Shown piece after piece: positions 1-8,063 of a stretch of DNA of 64,000 nucleotides. Location of the stretch: assembly GCF_003144325.1 (NCBI RefSeq), contig NZ_PENS01000002.1, positions 186,001-250,000 on the forward strand. Reading direction: 5' to 3'. Position 1 is the stretch's first letter, and each line of letters begins with the position of its first letter. The stretch comes from Proteus terrae (GTDB lineage: Bacteria > Pseudomonadota > Gammaproteobacteria > Enterobacterales > Enterobacteriaceae). A program made the position numbers and the translations under genes. The notes under the pieces were generated by a model that saw only the letters and a program-made list of their open reading frames with translations, did no database searches and had not been told where the DNA came from.

Positions 1-35
1 TAAGCGTGAATTTTAAAAATAGTAATCTGAGTGGG

Positions 36-839
36 TTAATTATTAGAATAGTATTTGCGAACATATTCTTCTATTGTACCCAAATGGTCACTATTATTGG
101 CTTGAATAGCAAGAGCATATAGATGGTTGAAATTTTCTTCTTGAGTTATCGATGTGTTATTAAATTCAGAATATGCTCTTAATTCCTCTGCATCACTTAT
201 ACAGCCAATTTTATTAATTTGTTCATCGTTAAATTGCATTGTTGGAAAAGACTTATCTTCAATCTCTGGATGATAACTCCCTAATAACCAACTCATATCA
301 TTGTCTCTATCTAGCAAGCCCCAAATAAAAGTAATATCAGTGAATCTTTTTTTTTGCTCAGGTGTGAGAATATCTTTTACTAGTGTCGGAAATACCCGTG
401 TATCATAAAAGCGAAGTAAGCAAGATTTAAAGCCCCATTCAATTTCTGCAAGAGAAAGTAGAAATGTAGATAACATATTAAATGGAAGAGGGGATGATGT
501 TATTAATAATCGAGGCTCTGAATAAAGTAATTCAAATAGCTCTTCTAATAAGATTAAATGTGTACTTTTATTCCACTCAATACGAATAAGTAGAGGAGCT
601 TGTTCTAAAAAACCTTCTTCCGGCATATTAGTGAAAAGCGAAAACCATCTAATATCATTATCCATCTTGATTAAAGCTGGAACGATGGGATTTTCTAACC
701 CAGCTTGGTCAATAACAATATCGAGATAATCTAGATGTGTTTTTTCTGAGATCAATTTTAATTGTTTTATCCATTGATCCGTTATTTCTTTTGATGGGGA
801 TTGTAATGTATTATTCACGGATAGCGACTCCCATAGCAT
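36..839 (-). CDS. DUF4123 domain T6SS effector adaptor
   Basis: Soluble 267-residue protein resembling the DUF4123 (Tap/TEC) chaperones, which load a cargo effector onto the tip of a cognate VgrG in the cytoplasm. The family-like pattern is in the middle of the protein: an aromatic run near residues 140-150 (LLRFYDTRVFP) followed by the WGLLDRDNDMSWLLG stretch. There is no signal peptide or membrane segment. Its start overlaps the 3' end of vgrG by 29 bp, so the two are translationally coupled, and the C-terminal tail of that VgrG is the usual docking site. DUF4123 genes normally precede the effector they load, so the cargo gene probably lies left of this window. Family call by eye; moderately sure. 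Confidence 0.75.
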   Translation of the reverse strand: MLWESLSVNNTLQSPSKEITDQWIKQLKLISEKTHLDYLDIVIDQAGLENPIVPALIKMDNDIRWFSLFTNMPEEGFLEQAPLLIRIEWNKSTHLILLEELFELLYSEPRLLITSSPLPFNMLSTFLLSLAEIEWGFKSCLLRFYDTRVFPTLVKDILTPEQKKRFTDITFIWGLLDRDNDMSWLLGSYHPEIEDKSFPTMQFNDEQINKIGCISDAEELRAYSEFNNTSITQEENFNHLYALAIQANNSDHLGTIEEYVRKYYSNN

Positions 840-3210
840 TTTCTTGGGCTTTCTTTAAACACTCTTTACAAACAGATTGAGGAAGGTCTGGTAATGGGAA
901 ATCTTCACTCGCTGGCTCACTCCAAATATGTTGCCCTTTGAGGCTTAAACGACTCGGTGTATGAATTTCAATTTGGCCATCAGGCATTATTTTAATATAT
1001 CCACCGCCACAGCCTAAAGTAATTCCATTTTTAGCAGTTAATTGAATATGACCTTGAGTTGATTGTACCGTAATATCTTTAAGTGCCGTTGCTTCGAAGA
1101 TATCGCCATGTGATTCTAATTCAAAAGGACCTTTTCCAGAGACAATGCGTATTCCTTCTTTTTGAGACAACATCGAGATTTGTTGATATGCATTTACTGC
1201 TATTTTCTGTGTACTTGATAGGTGCATTTCACCTTTTGTTTGAGCATAGAGTGCTTCAACACTTTGCATAAGTAGTGTTTCATTGGTAACAATACCTATT
1301 CCTTCTGGTGCATGCATTAAAATAGAAGGTGATGCTAGTTTATCGGTGTTTTTTAAAAGATTATCTAACCCTTCTTTTTCTGGTTGGAGATTGTGATGTG
1401 CTTGTGTGATTTCTCTACAATCATCTAACTGACTTATTGCTCCCTTGACTAAAGATATTGCAGGGTCCATTGCCAGCACTTCACCACCTGCTTTGGTTTG
1501 ATTATCTGCACTAATAAACAATCCTTTACCTGCTCTTATTGCTCCCCAACTATCAGTGCGTAACTCAAAACCTTCACCACGTTTATCACGATTGGCATCG
1601 ACAATATGACCTAAGCTTAATTGAGATTTACCCCCATATTCGGTACTGAGTTTAATATGCTCTTCACCGCGTTTATCTTCCATTCGCAGCTTATTATTTG
1701 CAGGAGTACGAATAACGTTACGTGTATTGTTTCTATCCGTTACATGATCGGGATGGCGCGAATCATGCAATGCATGGGCGATATAAGGTCGGTCTGGGTC
1801 GCCTTCATGAAAGGCGATAGCGACTTCAGTACCTTGAATTAACGGAAAATGCATCCCATAGGTATCACCCGAATAAGGTTTTGCCAAGCGAACTGGCATA
1901 CTTTCATAGCCCATGGGTTTTTCATCACGGTCGGTATCAAATTTTACCCAATAAAAACCATGTTCATTTTGGTGGGCGTAAATATCGTTATCTTTTGCAC
2001 TCGTAATACGCGCAGTCAGTGTGCCTGTAATAATTGGACGAGGTTTAACAACTGGACGCCAACAAAGTGTTTCACTGTAAGGAATGGCATTAAATCGCAC
2101 TTGTAGTGCTTTTTCCCGACCACCACTAAAGCGTAGGCGAGTGATTAAAATAGGTGATTGAAACACTGACGGTAATGATGAAGGTATTGCGTTATCAGTG
2201 ATAGAAAGCACTTGGAGCGGTGATAAAAAGTCGGCATTACTTTCACCTTTTAAGCGGGTTTGCCGAGTAAGAAAACGTTCATGATCGAGTCTTGCCCAAA
2301 AGTTAGCAGTTTCTGCTTCAGGTGTGAGTTTATCGCCACGAGTAAGATGTCTTGCTTGGTAATGATAAACTTCACCATAGTGGATTTCATCACCTTCACC
2401 ACGTGTCATATCAGCAACCGCAGATAATAATGTGTCTTGCGCTTGTCGATGGTTATAGTCTTTTGTTAATACATTTTGTTCGACCACTTGATGGTGTAAT
2501 GATAATCCCCACACACTTTCTTGGTGGTTATCGCTCATACCGGAAGGGCTATTGAGTGGTAATGTTTTATCAAATATATAAGCACTTTGGCGATCGGCAA
2601 AATGGATAACTTCAGTTTGTGTTTGGTCTTGCAAATAGAATGAGTAAAAAATACCAACTTCACTTAATAGTCGTTCTATAAATTGACGATCACTTTCATT
2701 GTATTGATTAATTTGCTCGCGTTTGGGATATTCATTTTTAAGTGTAAATTCAAACTCCCAATCTTTAAAATTATGCTCACGTAAAATTTGGCTTACAACA
2801 TCGGGTACAGATTGATTAAGAAAAAATCGATGAGAGCGGATTTGATGACGTAATAATGCAAAGACAGGCTCAATAACGAGTTGATAACGTGCTTCATCCA
2901 CAGATCCAGATAAACGCCGAAATTGTGTGATAACACCATGAACTTGTTTGGTGATAGGCTCTTGCGTTGCCAAATCGGTAATACTGTTAATTGGCGGTGT
3001 AAAAGATAGGGTTGCACTACGACGCAAGAGTTGTTGTGGCTGTAAATCTTGAGCTTGGCAAGTAAAGGTAATTTGATAATGGTAGGTATCACTTATAGCT
3101 TCGCGTCCTGTGAAGTGTTCTACATCAAATAAAACATCACATCCTTGTACATTAAGATGATAGCGATTTTGTCCATTAAGTAGAGTCTGAGTTGTTTTTT
3201 TTAAGTTCAT
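811..3210 (-). CDS. vgrG: T6SS spike protein VgrG
   Basis: Trimeric spike that caps the Hcp tube and carries effectors. About 800 residues: gp27-like N-terminal part (residues 15-380), gp5-like OB region (about 390-520, including the HFPLIQGTEVAIAFHEGDPDRP pattern split over residues typical of VgrG), and a long DUF2345-type beta-helical C-terminal part ending in a short tail with a CKEC motif, the region where adaptors bind. I start it at MNLKKTT; an in-frame ATG at 3231 adds seven residues, and neither start has a clear Shine-Dalgarno. It lies 87 bp after the phospholipase gene and overlaps the DUF4123 adaptor, forming an effector-VgrG-adaptor cassette. No catalytic C-terminal extension is visible, so it is not an obviously evolved VgrG. 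Confidence 0.93.
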   Translation of the reverse strand: MNLKKTTQTLLNGQNRYHLNVQGCDVLFDVEHFTGREAISDTYHYQITFTCQAQDLQPQQLLRRSATLSFTPPINSITDLATQEPITKQVHGVITQFRRLSGSVDEARYQLVIEPVFALLRHQIRSHRFFLNQSVPDVVSQILREHNFKDWEFEFTLKNEYPKREQINQYNESDRQFIERLLSEVGIFYSFYLQDQTQTEVIHFADRQSAYIFDKTLPLNSPSGMSDNHQESVWGLSLHHQVVEQNVLTKDYNHRQAQDTLLSAVADMTRGEGDEIHYGEVYHYQARHLTRGDKLTPEAETANFWARLDHERFLTRQTRLKGESNADFLSPLQVLSITDNAIPSSLPSVFQSPILITRLRFSGGREKALQVRFNAIPYSETLCWRPVVKPRPIITGTLTARITSAKDNDIYAHQNEHGFYWVKFDTDRDEKPMGYESMPVRLAKPYSGDTYGMHFPLIQGTEVAIAFHEGDPDRPYIAHALHDSRHPDHVTDRNNTRNVIRTPANNKLRMEDKRGEEHIKLSTEYGGKSQLSLGHIVDANRDKRGEGFELRTDSWGAIRAGKGLFISADNQTKAGGEVLAMDPAISLVKGAISQLDDCREITQAHHNLQPEKEGLDNLLKNTDKLASPSILMHAPEGIGIVTNETLLMQSVEALYAQTKGEMHLSSTQKIAVNAYQQISMLSQKEGIRIVSGKGPFELESHGDIFEATALKDITVQSTQGHIQLTAKNGITLGCGGGYIKIMPDGQIEIHTPSRLSLKGQHIWSEPASEDFPLPDLPQSVCKECLKKAQENAMGVAIRE

Positions 3211-3318
3211 AGCTGAATTATATAAACACATCCCGTTTGTTTATTATTAACAAACTTTCGGTGTTTATCCTTGTGAAGGAGTTTTAATTGATATAATAAC
3301 GTTTAATAATTGTAGATA

Positions 3319-6003
3319 TTATTTTTCAATAATTACTTGTAAATCTTGCATAGTATTATTTAATTCTTCTTTTTTTTGTTGCTTAATAAGTTCTGATATT
3401 TGATTAACTAAATAATATGTTGGAGGAGGGAGTTTAGTTATATCTATAGGAGTTTCTTTTCCTGTCGATAAGTCTACAAATATAATTCCATATAAAGGTT
3501 TATATGCTATACCTAGTAGTATTATTGTATCTAAATAACTAGATGTTCCTTCAGGTTGCATAATTAATTGCATTGATTTATTTGATTTGTAACCAAAGTA
3601 GATCATTCTTGATAAAAAATAACTACTAAAAGGCTCACGAATACCACTTTCAGAGTGCATAAACCATGCACGGGAATCATGTATTTGATCATCAAGCAAA
3701 CTAATAACGTTTTTAAGGTCTACATCTTGAGTTATTTTTCTCATTGATAAAGACATTATTTTTCTAAATATGATACTACTAATCGCTTTTAAGCTTAAGT
3801 ATTCTTGCCTTTCATCTTGAGTTGTAGCTATGTAAACAAGCTTATTAGTAGATTGAAATGCTTTTAGTAAATCTGATTTTAATATAACGTCAGATGGAAA
3901 GGTTATTTCAGGGGCATTTTGACATTTTTCTAGATTTGTTTGGTATATTGATGAGCTTTCACCATGTACTTTTTTAAACCATTGTGCCTCTTGTTGACAT
4001 TCTACTTTTGATTTTTGGTTTATTTTTATTAGAGGTGTAGGTCTGGATACTCCTTTTAAATCTTCTAATTCAAATTTAAATTCTAAAGATGCCTCCCATA
4101 ACTGACCTCTAGCATTTGTTGCATCAAAAAGTGGTGGCCCTATATTTTTATCACTTGGTTTCCAATTAGAAAGGTCGGTTATTGTCTTTTTTTCTTTATC
4201 TCTGAGTGATGTTTTCTCAGCGATATCTTTTGCTTTTTTCTCATATTCTAGAGCTAACACAGCTGTAGCTTGTCTTGAAAACTTAGCATCATAGGGTTCG
4301 ACTGAAATGTCAGGGTGTTGCGGTGCATTTGTAAAAAACGGTTGATACGTTAAATTAATTTCTTCACTTTGTTTTGTACCATAGCGGCCAATTCTCCAGG
4401 CTGTGATTAAAATAAGCTGAATTTCCATAGCATATTCTAAAGTACTCGTTACAAAACGTGGGGGTATAAAACATAAGGTTTCATTACTAGTAGCAGTAAT
4501 ATGATTAGATAAAGCAGGCTGTTCAGGTAAAGTATAGTTTCGCCAAGAATTGAATTTATTAACTAAATCTTCTGATATTGCAAATTCCTCTAGTGTCTCT
4601 GTAGATATTGTCCGAAAAAAATATTCATTTTTAATTTCTGGTAATTGTATAAAAATATCTTCTCTAATCGCTAATGGTGCCCCGGCATCAATTGCTGAGG
4701 CATACATATCATGTAATGTTATTTGTGATAATAACTCTTCACTGCCATTCATTGCTTTACCTTGATCACCTGGCGGATAACCTCCACCAATATCAGAGTG
4801 TACTCCTGGGTAAATGATTTCAACAGAATTCAAGGGATAATGGCCTTCTGGTGTCCGAATTGAGTCAACAGTAAAACATTGTCTCTGTTCATGGGCGGCA
4901 ACAAGATGACAAACATTTTTGACAAGTGACGACTTTGGCAACTGCTGTGTACCACTTGCCCAACCATTATGCCCTGTAGCACCAGGAACTACATTAGCTA
5001 ATCCCACTGCGGCAACAGTGTCAAATAAGCCTAGAAATTCAACGGAAACAGGTAAACTATAAATGGTTCCCAAAGGACACGGTTTTTTCCATGCGTGAGG
5101 TAACTCTTCAAAATGATAATTTAAAGATTGATTAAGCCAGTAAACAAAAGTACGTGCTTCTGCTGCACCTCGAGAAAATCCATAAGCGTAAATTTTTAAA
5201 GCGACAATATGCGGTTTTACTTTAGATATTTTCCATTTTAAAGGTTTAAGAAAATCGTTTAATTGTTTGACGGGATTATAGGTTTTATTAAATTTACTGT
5301 ATGCGGAACCAACGATTAATCCTAGGCTACCCATAGCGGCGGCTCCAGTAGCACCATAAAAAGTATCAGTAGAGTCTAGATCGGTATTTATCATTGATTC
5401 AAAATTTAAATCTGTGCTCATTTCTTTAAGTAAGGCTCGTTTATCTGCTAAAGAGAGACCATCACCGGTTACTGCATGGTAAATAGCATCACAAACTTGA
5501 ATTAATCCCCAACTTATTCGAGCTTCGCCACCAGTTGCAAAAATCAATCCATCAGAATAGTACTGATCTGTACCGATATCTGGAAAAGGGGTACCAACAC
5601 CAGGAATATAATAACTATAGAAACCCTTATTCTTAACTTCATTCTTTTCAGGAGAAGAGGCATGATAAAGCTTAGCAACATTAGAGGGATGAGGTGGAGT
5701 TGACGCCTCAGTATCATTATAATTATTATTATTAGTACCATCAAAAAATAAACTCACGTGTAATGTTTTACAACATAACGCTTTTTTTTGTTTTTTAGCG
5801 TTTTGATAATATTCTTTTTCTTTATTTGTTAGTTTTTCATGATTAGTGCGAATTTGTTCTTTTGTGAGCGCTAAACGCCCTTTTTTAGGAAATAGAGGTG
5901 GAGCCCAACAAGGATCACCTTGTGATCTTATGGTTAAAATATCTTCAGTGGCTTCTTTTTCTTCTATCGTTTTAATAAAAATGGAGTTTAATTGTTTGGG
6001 CAT
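3319..6003 (-). CDS. Tle1-family T6SS phospholipase effector (DUF2235)
   Basis: An 894-residue antibacterial lipase candidate of the Tle1 class, whose characterised members are delivered by T6SS and hydrolyse phospholipids in the target periplasm. The DUF2235 alpha/beta-hydrolase signature is clear: LFFDGTNNN near residue 87, nucleophile elbow GFSRG (Ser277), a probable Asp in LGLFDTV (Asp328) and His in GVHSDIGGGY (His402). The extra C-terminal 350 residues are lysine-rich and not recognised; in Tle1 this part can bind VgrG. No signal peptide, as expected for T6SS cargo. The start overlaps the preceding DUF3304 gene by 16 bp, with its Shine-Dalgarno inside that gene's last codons, so effector synthesis should depend on translating the putative immunity gene first. 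Confidence 0.88.
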   Translation of the reverse strand: MPKQLNSIFIKTIEEKEATEDILTIRSQGDPCWAPPLFPKKGRLALTKEQIRTNHEKLTNKEKEYYQNAKKQKKALCCKTLHVSLFFDGTNNNNYNDTEASTPPHPSNVAKLYHASSPEKNEVKNKGFYSYYIPGVGTPFPDIGTDQYYSDGLIFATGGEARISWGLIQVCDAIYHAVTGDGLSLADKRALLKEMSTDLNFESMINTDLDSTDTFYGATGAAAMGSLGLIVGSAYSKFNKTYNPVKQLNDFLKPLKWKISKVKPHIVALKIYAYGFSRGAAEARTFVYWLNQSLNYHFEELPHAWKKPCPLGTIYSLPVSVEFLGLFDTVAAVGLANVVPGATGHNGWASGTQQLPKSSLVKNVCHLVAAHEQRQCFTVDSIRTPEGHYPLNSVEIIYPGVHSDIGGGYPPGDQGKAMNGSEELLSQITLHDMYASAIDAGAPLAIREDIFIQLPEIKNEYFFRTISTETLEEFAISEDLVNKFNSWRNYTLPEQPALSNHITATSNETLCFIPPRFVTSTLEYAMEIQLILITAWRIGRYGTKQSEEINLTYQPFFTNAPQHPDISVEPYDAKFSRQATAVLALEYEKKAKDIAEKTSLRDKEKKTITDLSNWKPSDKNIGPPLFDATNARGQLWEASLEFKFELEDLKGVSRPTPLIKINQKSKVECQQEAQWFKKVHGESSSIYQTNLEKCQNAPEITFPSDVILKSDLLKAFQSTNKLVYIATTQDERQEYLSLKAISSIIFRKIMSLSMRKITQDVDLKNVISLLDDQIHDSRAWFMHSESGIREPFSSYFLSRMIYFGYKSNKSMQLIMQPEGTSSYLDTIILLGIAYKPLYGIIFVDLSTGKETPIDITKLPPPTYYLVNQISELIKQQKKEELNNTMQDLQVIIEK

Positions 6004-6518
6004 ATTGCAGGCTCCTCCATATCATCGGGTTCATTGACTGGATAGTCAGGGTGTCCCCATGACTTACAAGACAAGGTGATCTTGACTTCTTGGCAGGGAA
6101 GAAAATGCACTTTCACATCACAGGGGTCGTTATATTCGGGAATTTCTACCATTTTGCTATAACGACGGTAATTGGCTTTATGTAACCTCATATATTCTTT
6201 GTAGTAAGGATCATTAAATTCAGGAATATCACCAGGGTAAGCATCGGGATCGACCTCCCATTCCACTTTGACCCATTGATTCGGCGTCCATTTGGCGGGC
6301 ACGACAATACAACAGGTTCCGCCACCCCCTTTGCCATAGTAGCCATTGACCATAAACCAATTTACAGAGGTACCTTTGACATGGTTAAACCCGTGTAAAT
6401 TCCCAGCAAGGTAGTCATCTTGTGGTTTTTTCTTGGGGAAAAACAGTGAGCTCACGGCAACAATGACAAGAATAACACCAATGACAATAACTTTTTTACG
6501 GGTTATTTTTTCGAGCAT
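5988..6518 (-). CDS. DUF3304 putative Tle1 immunity protein, copy 4
   Basis: A 176-residue protein with a short basic N-terminus, one hydrophobic anchor (about residues 9-27) and a periplasmic-type domain containing YLAGNLHGFNHVKG, a cysteine pair (GGTCCIVVPAKW) and the end motif MEEPAIC. I take this as DUF3304, a family commonly found beside Tle1 lipases. A membrane-tethered periplasmic protein is where immunity to a periplasmic phospholipase would be needed. Fourth and last of four tandem paralogues, directly upstream of the effector; closest to copy 1 (7521-8039), sharing the KKPQD and GGGG stretches. Its last codons carry the ribosome binding site and start for tle1. Immunity role is inferred from position, not shown. 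Confidence 0.8.
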   Translation of the reverse strand: MLEKITRKKVIVIGVILVIVAVSSLFFPKKKPQDDYLAGNLHGFNHVKGTSVNWFMVNGYYGKGGGGTCCIVVPAKWTPNQWVKVEWEVDPDAYPGDIPEFNDPYYKEYMRLHKANYRRYSKMVEIPEYNDPCDVKVHFLPCQEVKITLSCKSWGHPDYPVNEPDDMEEPAICPNN

Positions 6519-7027
6519 ATTGCAGGCTCCTCCATAAAGCTAGGCTCTTTTATAGGATAATCAGGATGATTGGTTGCATGGCAAGACAGGGTGATTTTTA
6601 CTTCCTGACAAGGGAGAAAATGGACATCAACACTGCATGGCTCATCATATTCAGGGATTTCAACCATTTTTTGATAATGGCGATAATTGGCTTCGTGTTT
6701 TTTCATATAAGCATCAAATTTGGGATCTGTCACACCCGGTGAATCTGTAGGGTATGCATCAGGATCGACTTCCCATTCCACTTTGACCCATTGATTAGGT
6801 GTCCATTTTGCCGGCACCATAATGCAACAAGTTCCGGCTGCACCTTGCCCGTAATAACCATTGACTTTAAACCAATTCACCGCAGTCCCTTTCACATGGT
6901 TAAAGCCGTGTAAATTACCTGCTAGATACTCCACTTTCGGTTTTCGGATAAAGAGCAAATAGATCGCAAGAAGAGCAATGATTATCCCAACAAATACGAG
7001 TTTTTTGCGGGTTAATTGTTTGGACAT
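6503..7027 (-). CDS. DUF3304 putative Tle1 immunity protein, copy 3
   Basis: A 174-residue paralogue with the same layout: N-terminal anchor at about residues 10-27, then a periplasmic domain. The reading frame is open to 7093, but the correct start is MSKQLTRKK at 7027, which has a GGAGGAG ribosome binding site and fits the 16-bp overlap seen at every junction of the array. Nearly identical to copy 2 over the segment MVPAKWTPNQWVKVEWEVDP and onwards, down to the nucleotide level, which points to recent duplication or gene conversion. It differs from copies 1 and 4 in the RKPKVEYLAG linker and the TDSPGVTDPKFDAYMKKHE segment. Confidence 0.8.
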   Translation of the reverse strand: MSKQLTRKKLVFVGIIIALLAIYLLFIRKPKVEYLAGNLHGFNHVKGTAVNWFKVNGYYGQGAAGTCCIMVPAKWTPNQWVKVEWEVDPDAYPTDSPGVTDPKFDAYMKKHEANYRHYQKMVEIPEYDEPCSVDVHFLPCQEVKITLSCHATNHPDYPIKEPSFMEEPAICSKK

Positions 7028-7536
7028 ATTGCAGGCTCCTCCATTTCTAATGGTTCTTTTATTGGATATTCGGGAAGCCAAGGGGAATAACAAGACAGGC
7101 TAATTTTTACTTCTTGGCAAGGGAGAAAATGGACTTTGACACTGCATGGCTCATCATATTCAGGGATTTCAACCATTTTTTGATAATGGCGATAATTGGC
7201 TTCGTGTTTTTTCATATAAGCATCAAATTTGGGATCTGTCACACCCGGTGAATCTGTAGGGTATGCATCAGGATCGACTTCCCATTCCACTTTGACCCAT
7301 TGATTAGGAGTCCACTTGGCGGGCACCATAATACAACAAGTATCATTAGCACTTTGGGCATAATAGCCATTGACTTTAAACCAATTCACCGCAGTGCCTT
7401 TCACATGGTTAATACCACTCATACTACCGGCTAAATACTCCACTTTCGGTTGTCGGATAAAGAGAAAATAGATCGCAAGAAGAGCAATGATTATCCCAAC
7501 AAACATGAGTTTTTTGCGGGTTAATTTTGTGGGCAT
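7012..7536 (-). CDS. DUF3304 putative Tle1 immunity protein, copy 2
   Basis: A 174-residue tandem paralogue. N-terminal hydrophobic anchor (LMFVGIIIALLAIYFLF), then the conserved domain with YLAGSMSGINHVKG and NDTCCIMVPAKW. It has lost the glycine run of copies 1 and 4 (SANDTCC instead of GGGGTCC), and has SMSG where the others have NLHG, so this copy varies most in what could be a recognition surface. It overlaps its neighbours by 16 bp on each side and should be translated only by re-initiation from copy 1. Possible role: immunity to an alternative Tle1 allele. Function inferred from context. Confidence 0.8.
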   Translation of the reverse strand: MPTKLTRKKLMFVGIIIALLAIYFLFIRQPKVEYLAGSMSGINHVKGTAVNWFKVNGYYAQSANDTCCIMVPAKWTPNQWVKVEWEVDPDAYPTDSPGVTDPKFDAYMKKHEANYRHYQKMVEIPEYDEPCSVKVHFLPCQEVKISLSCYSPWLPEYPIKEPLEMEEPAICPNN

Positions 7537-8039
7537 ATTGCAGGCTCCTCCATCTTTGTTGGAACCGAAATAGGGTAATTAGGGTGTCCTGGGGAATAAC
7601 AAGATAATGTGATCCGAACCTCTTGGCAGGGAAGAAAATGCACTTTAACATCGCAAGGATCGTCATACTCAGGAATTTCTACCATTTTGCTATAGCGACG
7701 ATAATTTGCTTCATGTAGCTTCATATATTCATCGTAAGTAGGATCATTAAATTCAGGAATATCACCAGGGTAAGCATTGGGATCGACCTCCCATTCCACT
7801 TTGACCCATTGATTCGGCGTCCACTTGGCGGGCACGACAATACAACAGGTTCCGCCACCCCCTTTGCCATAATAGCCATTGACCATAAACCAATTTACAG
7901 AAGTACCTTTGACATGATTAAACCCGTGTAAATTCCCAGCAAGGTAGTTGTCTTGTGGTTTTTTCTTGGGAAACAACAGTGAGCTCACCACAATAACGAT
8001 GAATGTGAAAATAATTATAGTGAGCGTTTTACGAGTCAT
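7521..8039 (-). CDS. DUF3304 putative Tle1 immunity protein, copy 1
   Basis: First gene of the four-copy array, 172 residues, starting 24 bp after the clpV stop. N-terminal anchor at about residues 5-23 (LTIIIFTFIVIVVSSLLF), then the DUF3304-like domain with KKPQDNYLAGNLHG and GGGGTCC. The ribosome binding site is weak, unlike the three following copies, which each have the embedded GGAGGAG. This suggests it sets the translation level of the whole coupled series, including the effector. Closest relative in the array is copy 4. Confidence 0.8.
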   Translation of the reverse strand: MTRKTLTIIIFTFIVIVVSSLLFPKKKPQDNYLAGNLHGFNHVKGTSVNWFMVNGYYGKGGGGTCCIVVPAKWTPNQWVKVEWEVDPNAYPGDIPEFNDPTYDEYMKLHEANYRRYSKMVEIPEYDDPCDVKVHFLPCQEVRITLSCYSPGHPNYPISVPTKMEEPAICPQN

Positions 8040-8063
8040 TTTGGCGATAGATCTTAGTTATTG

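Noticed and set aside
7424-7666. An 80-residue open frame in another frame of the DUF3304 array
   Set aside because: It spans the junction of two well-supported genes on the same strand and encodes no recognisable domain.
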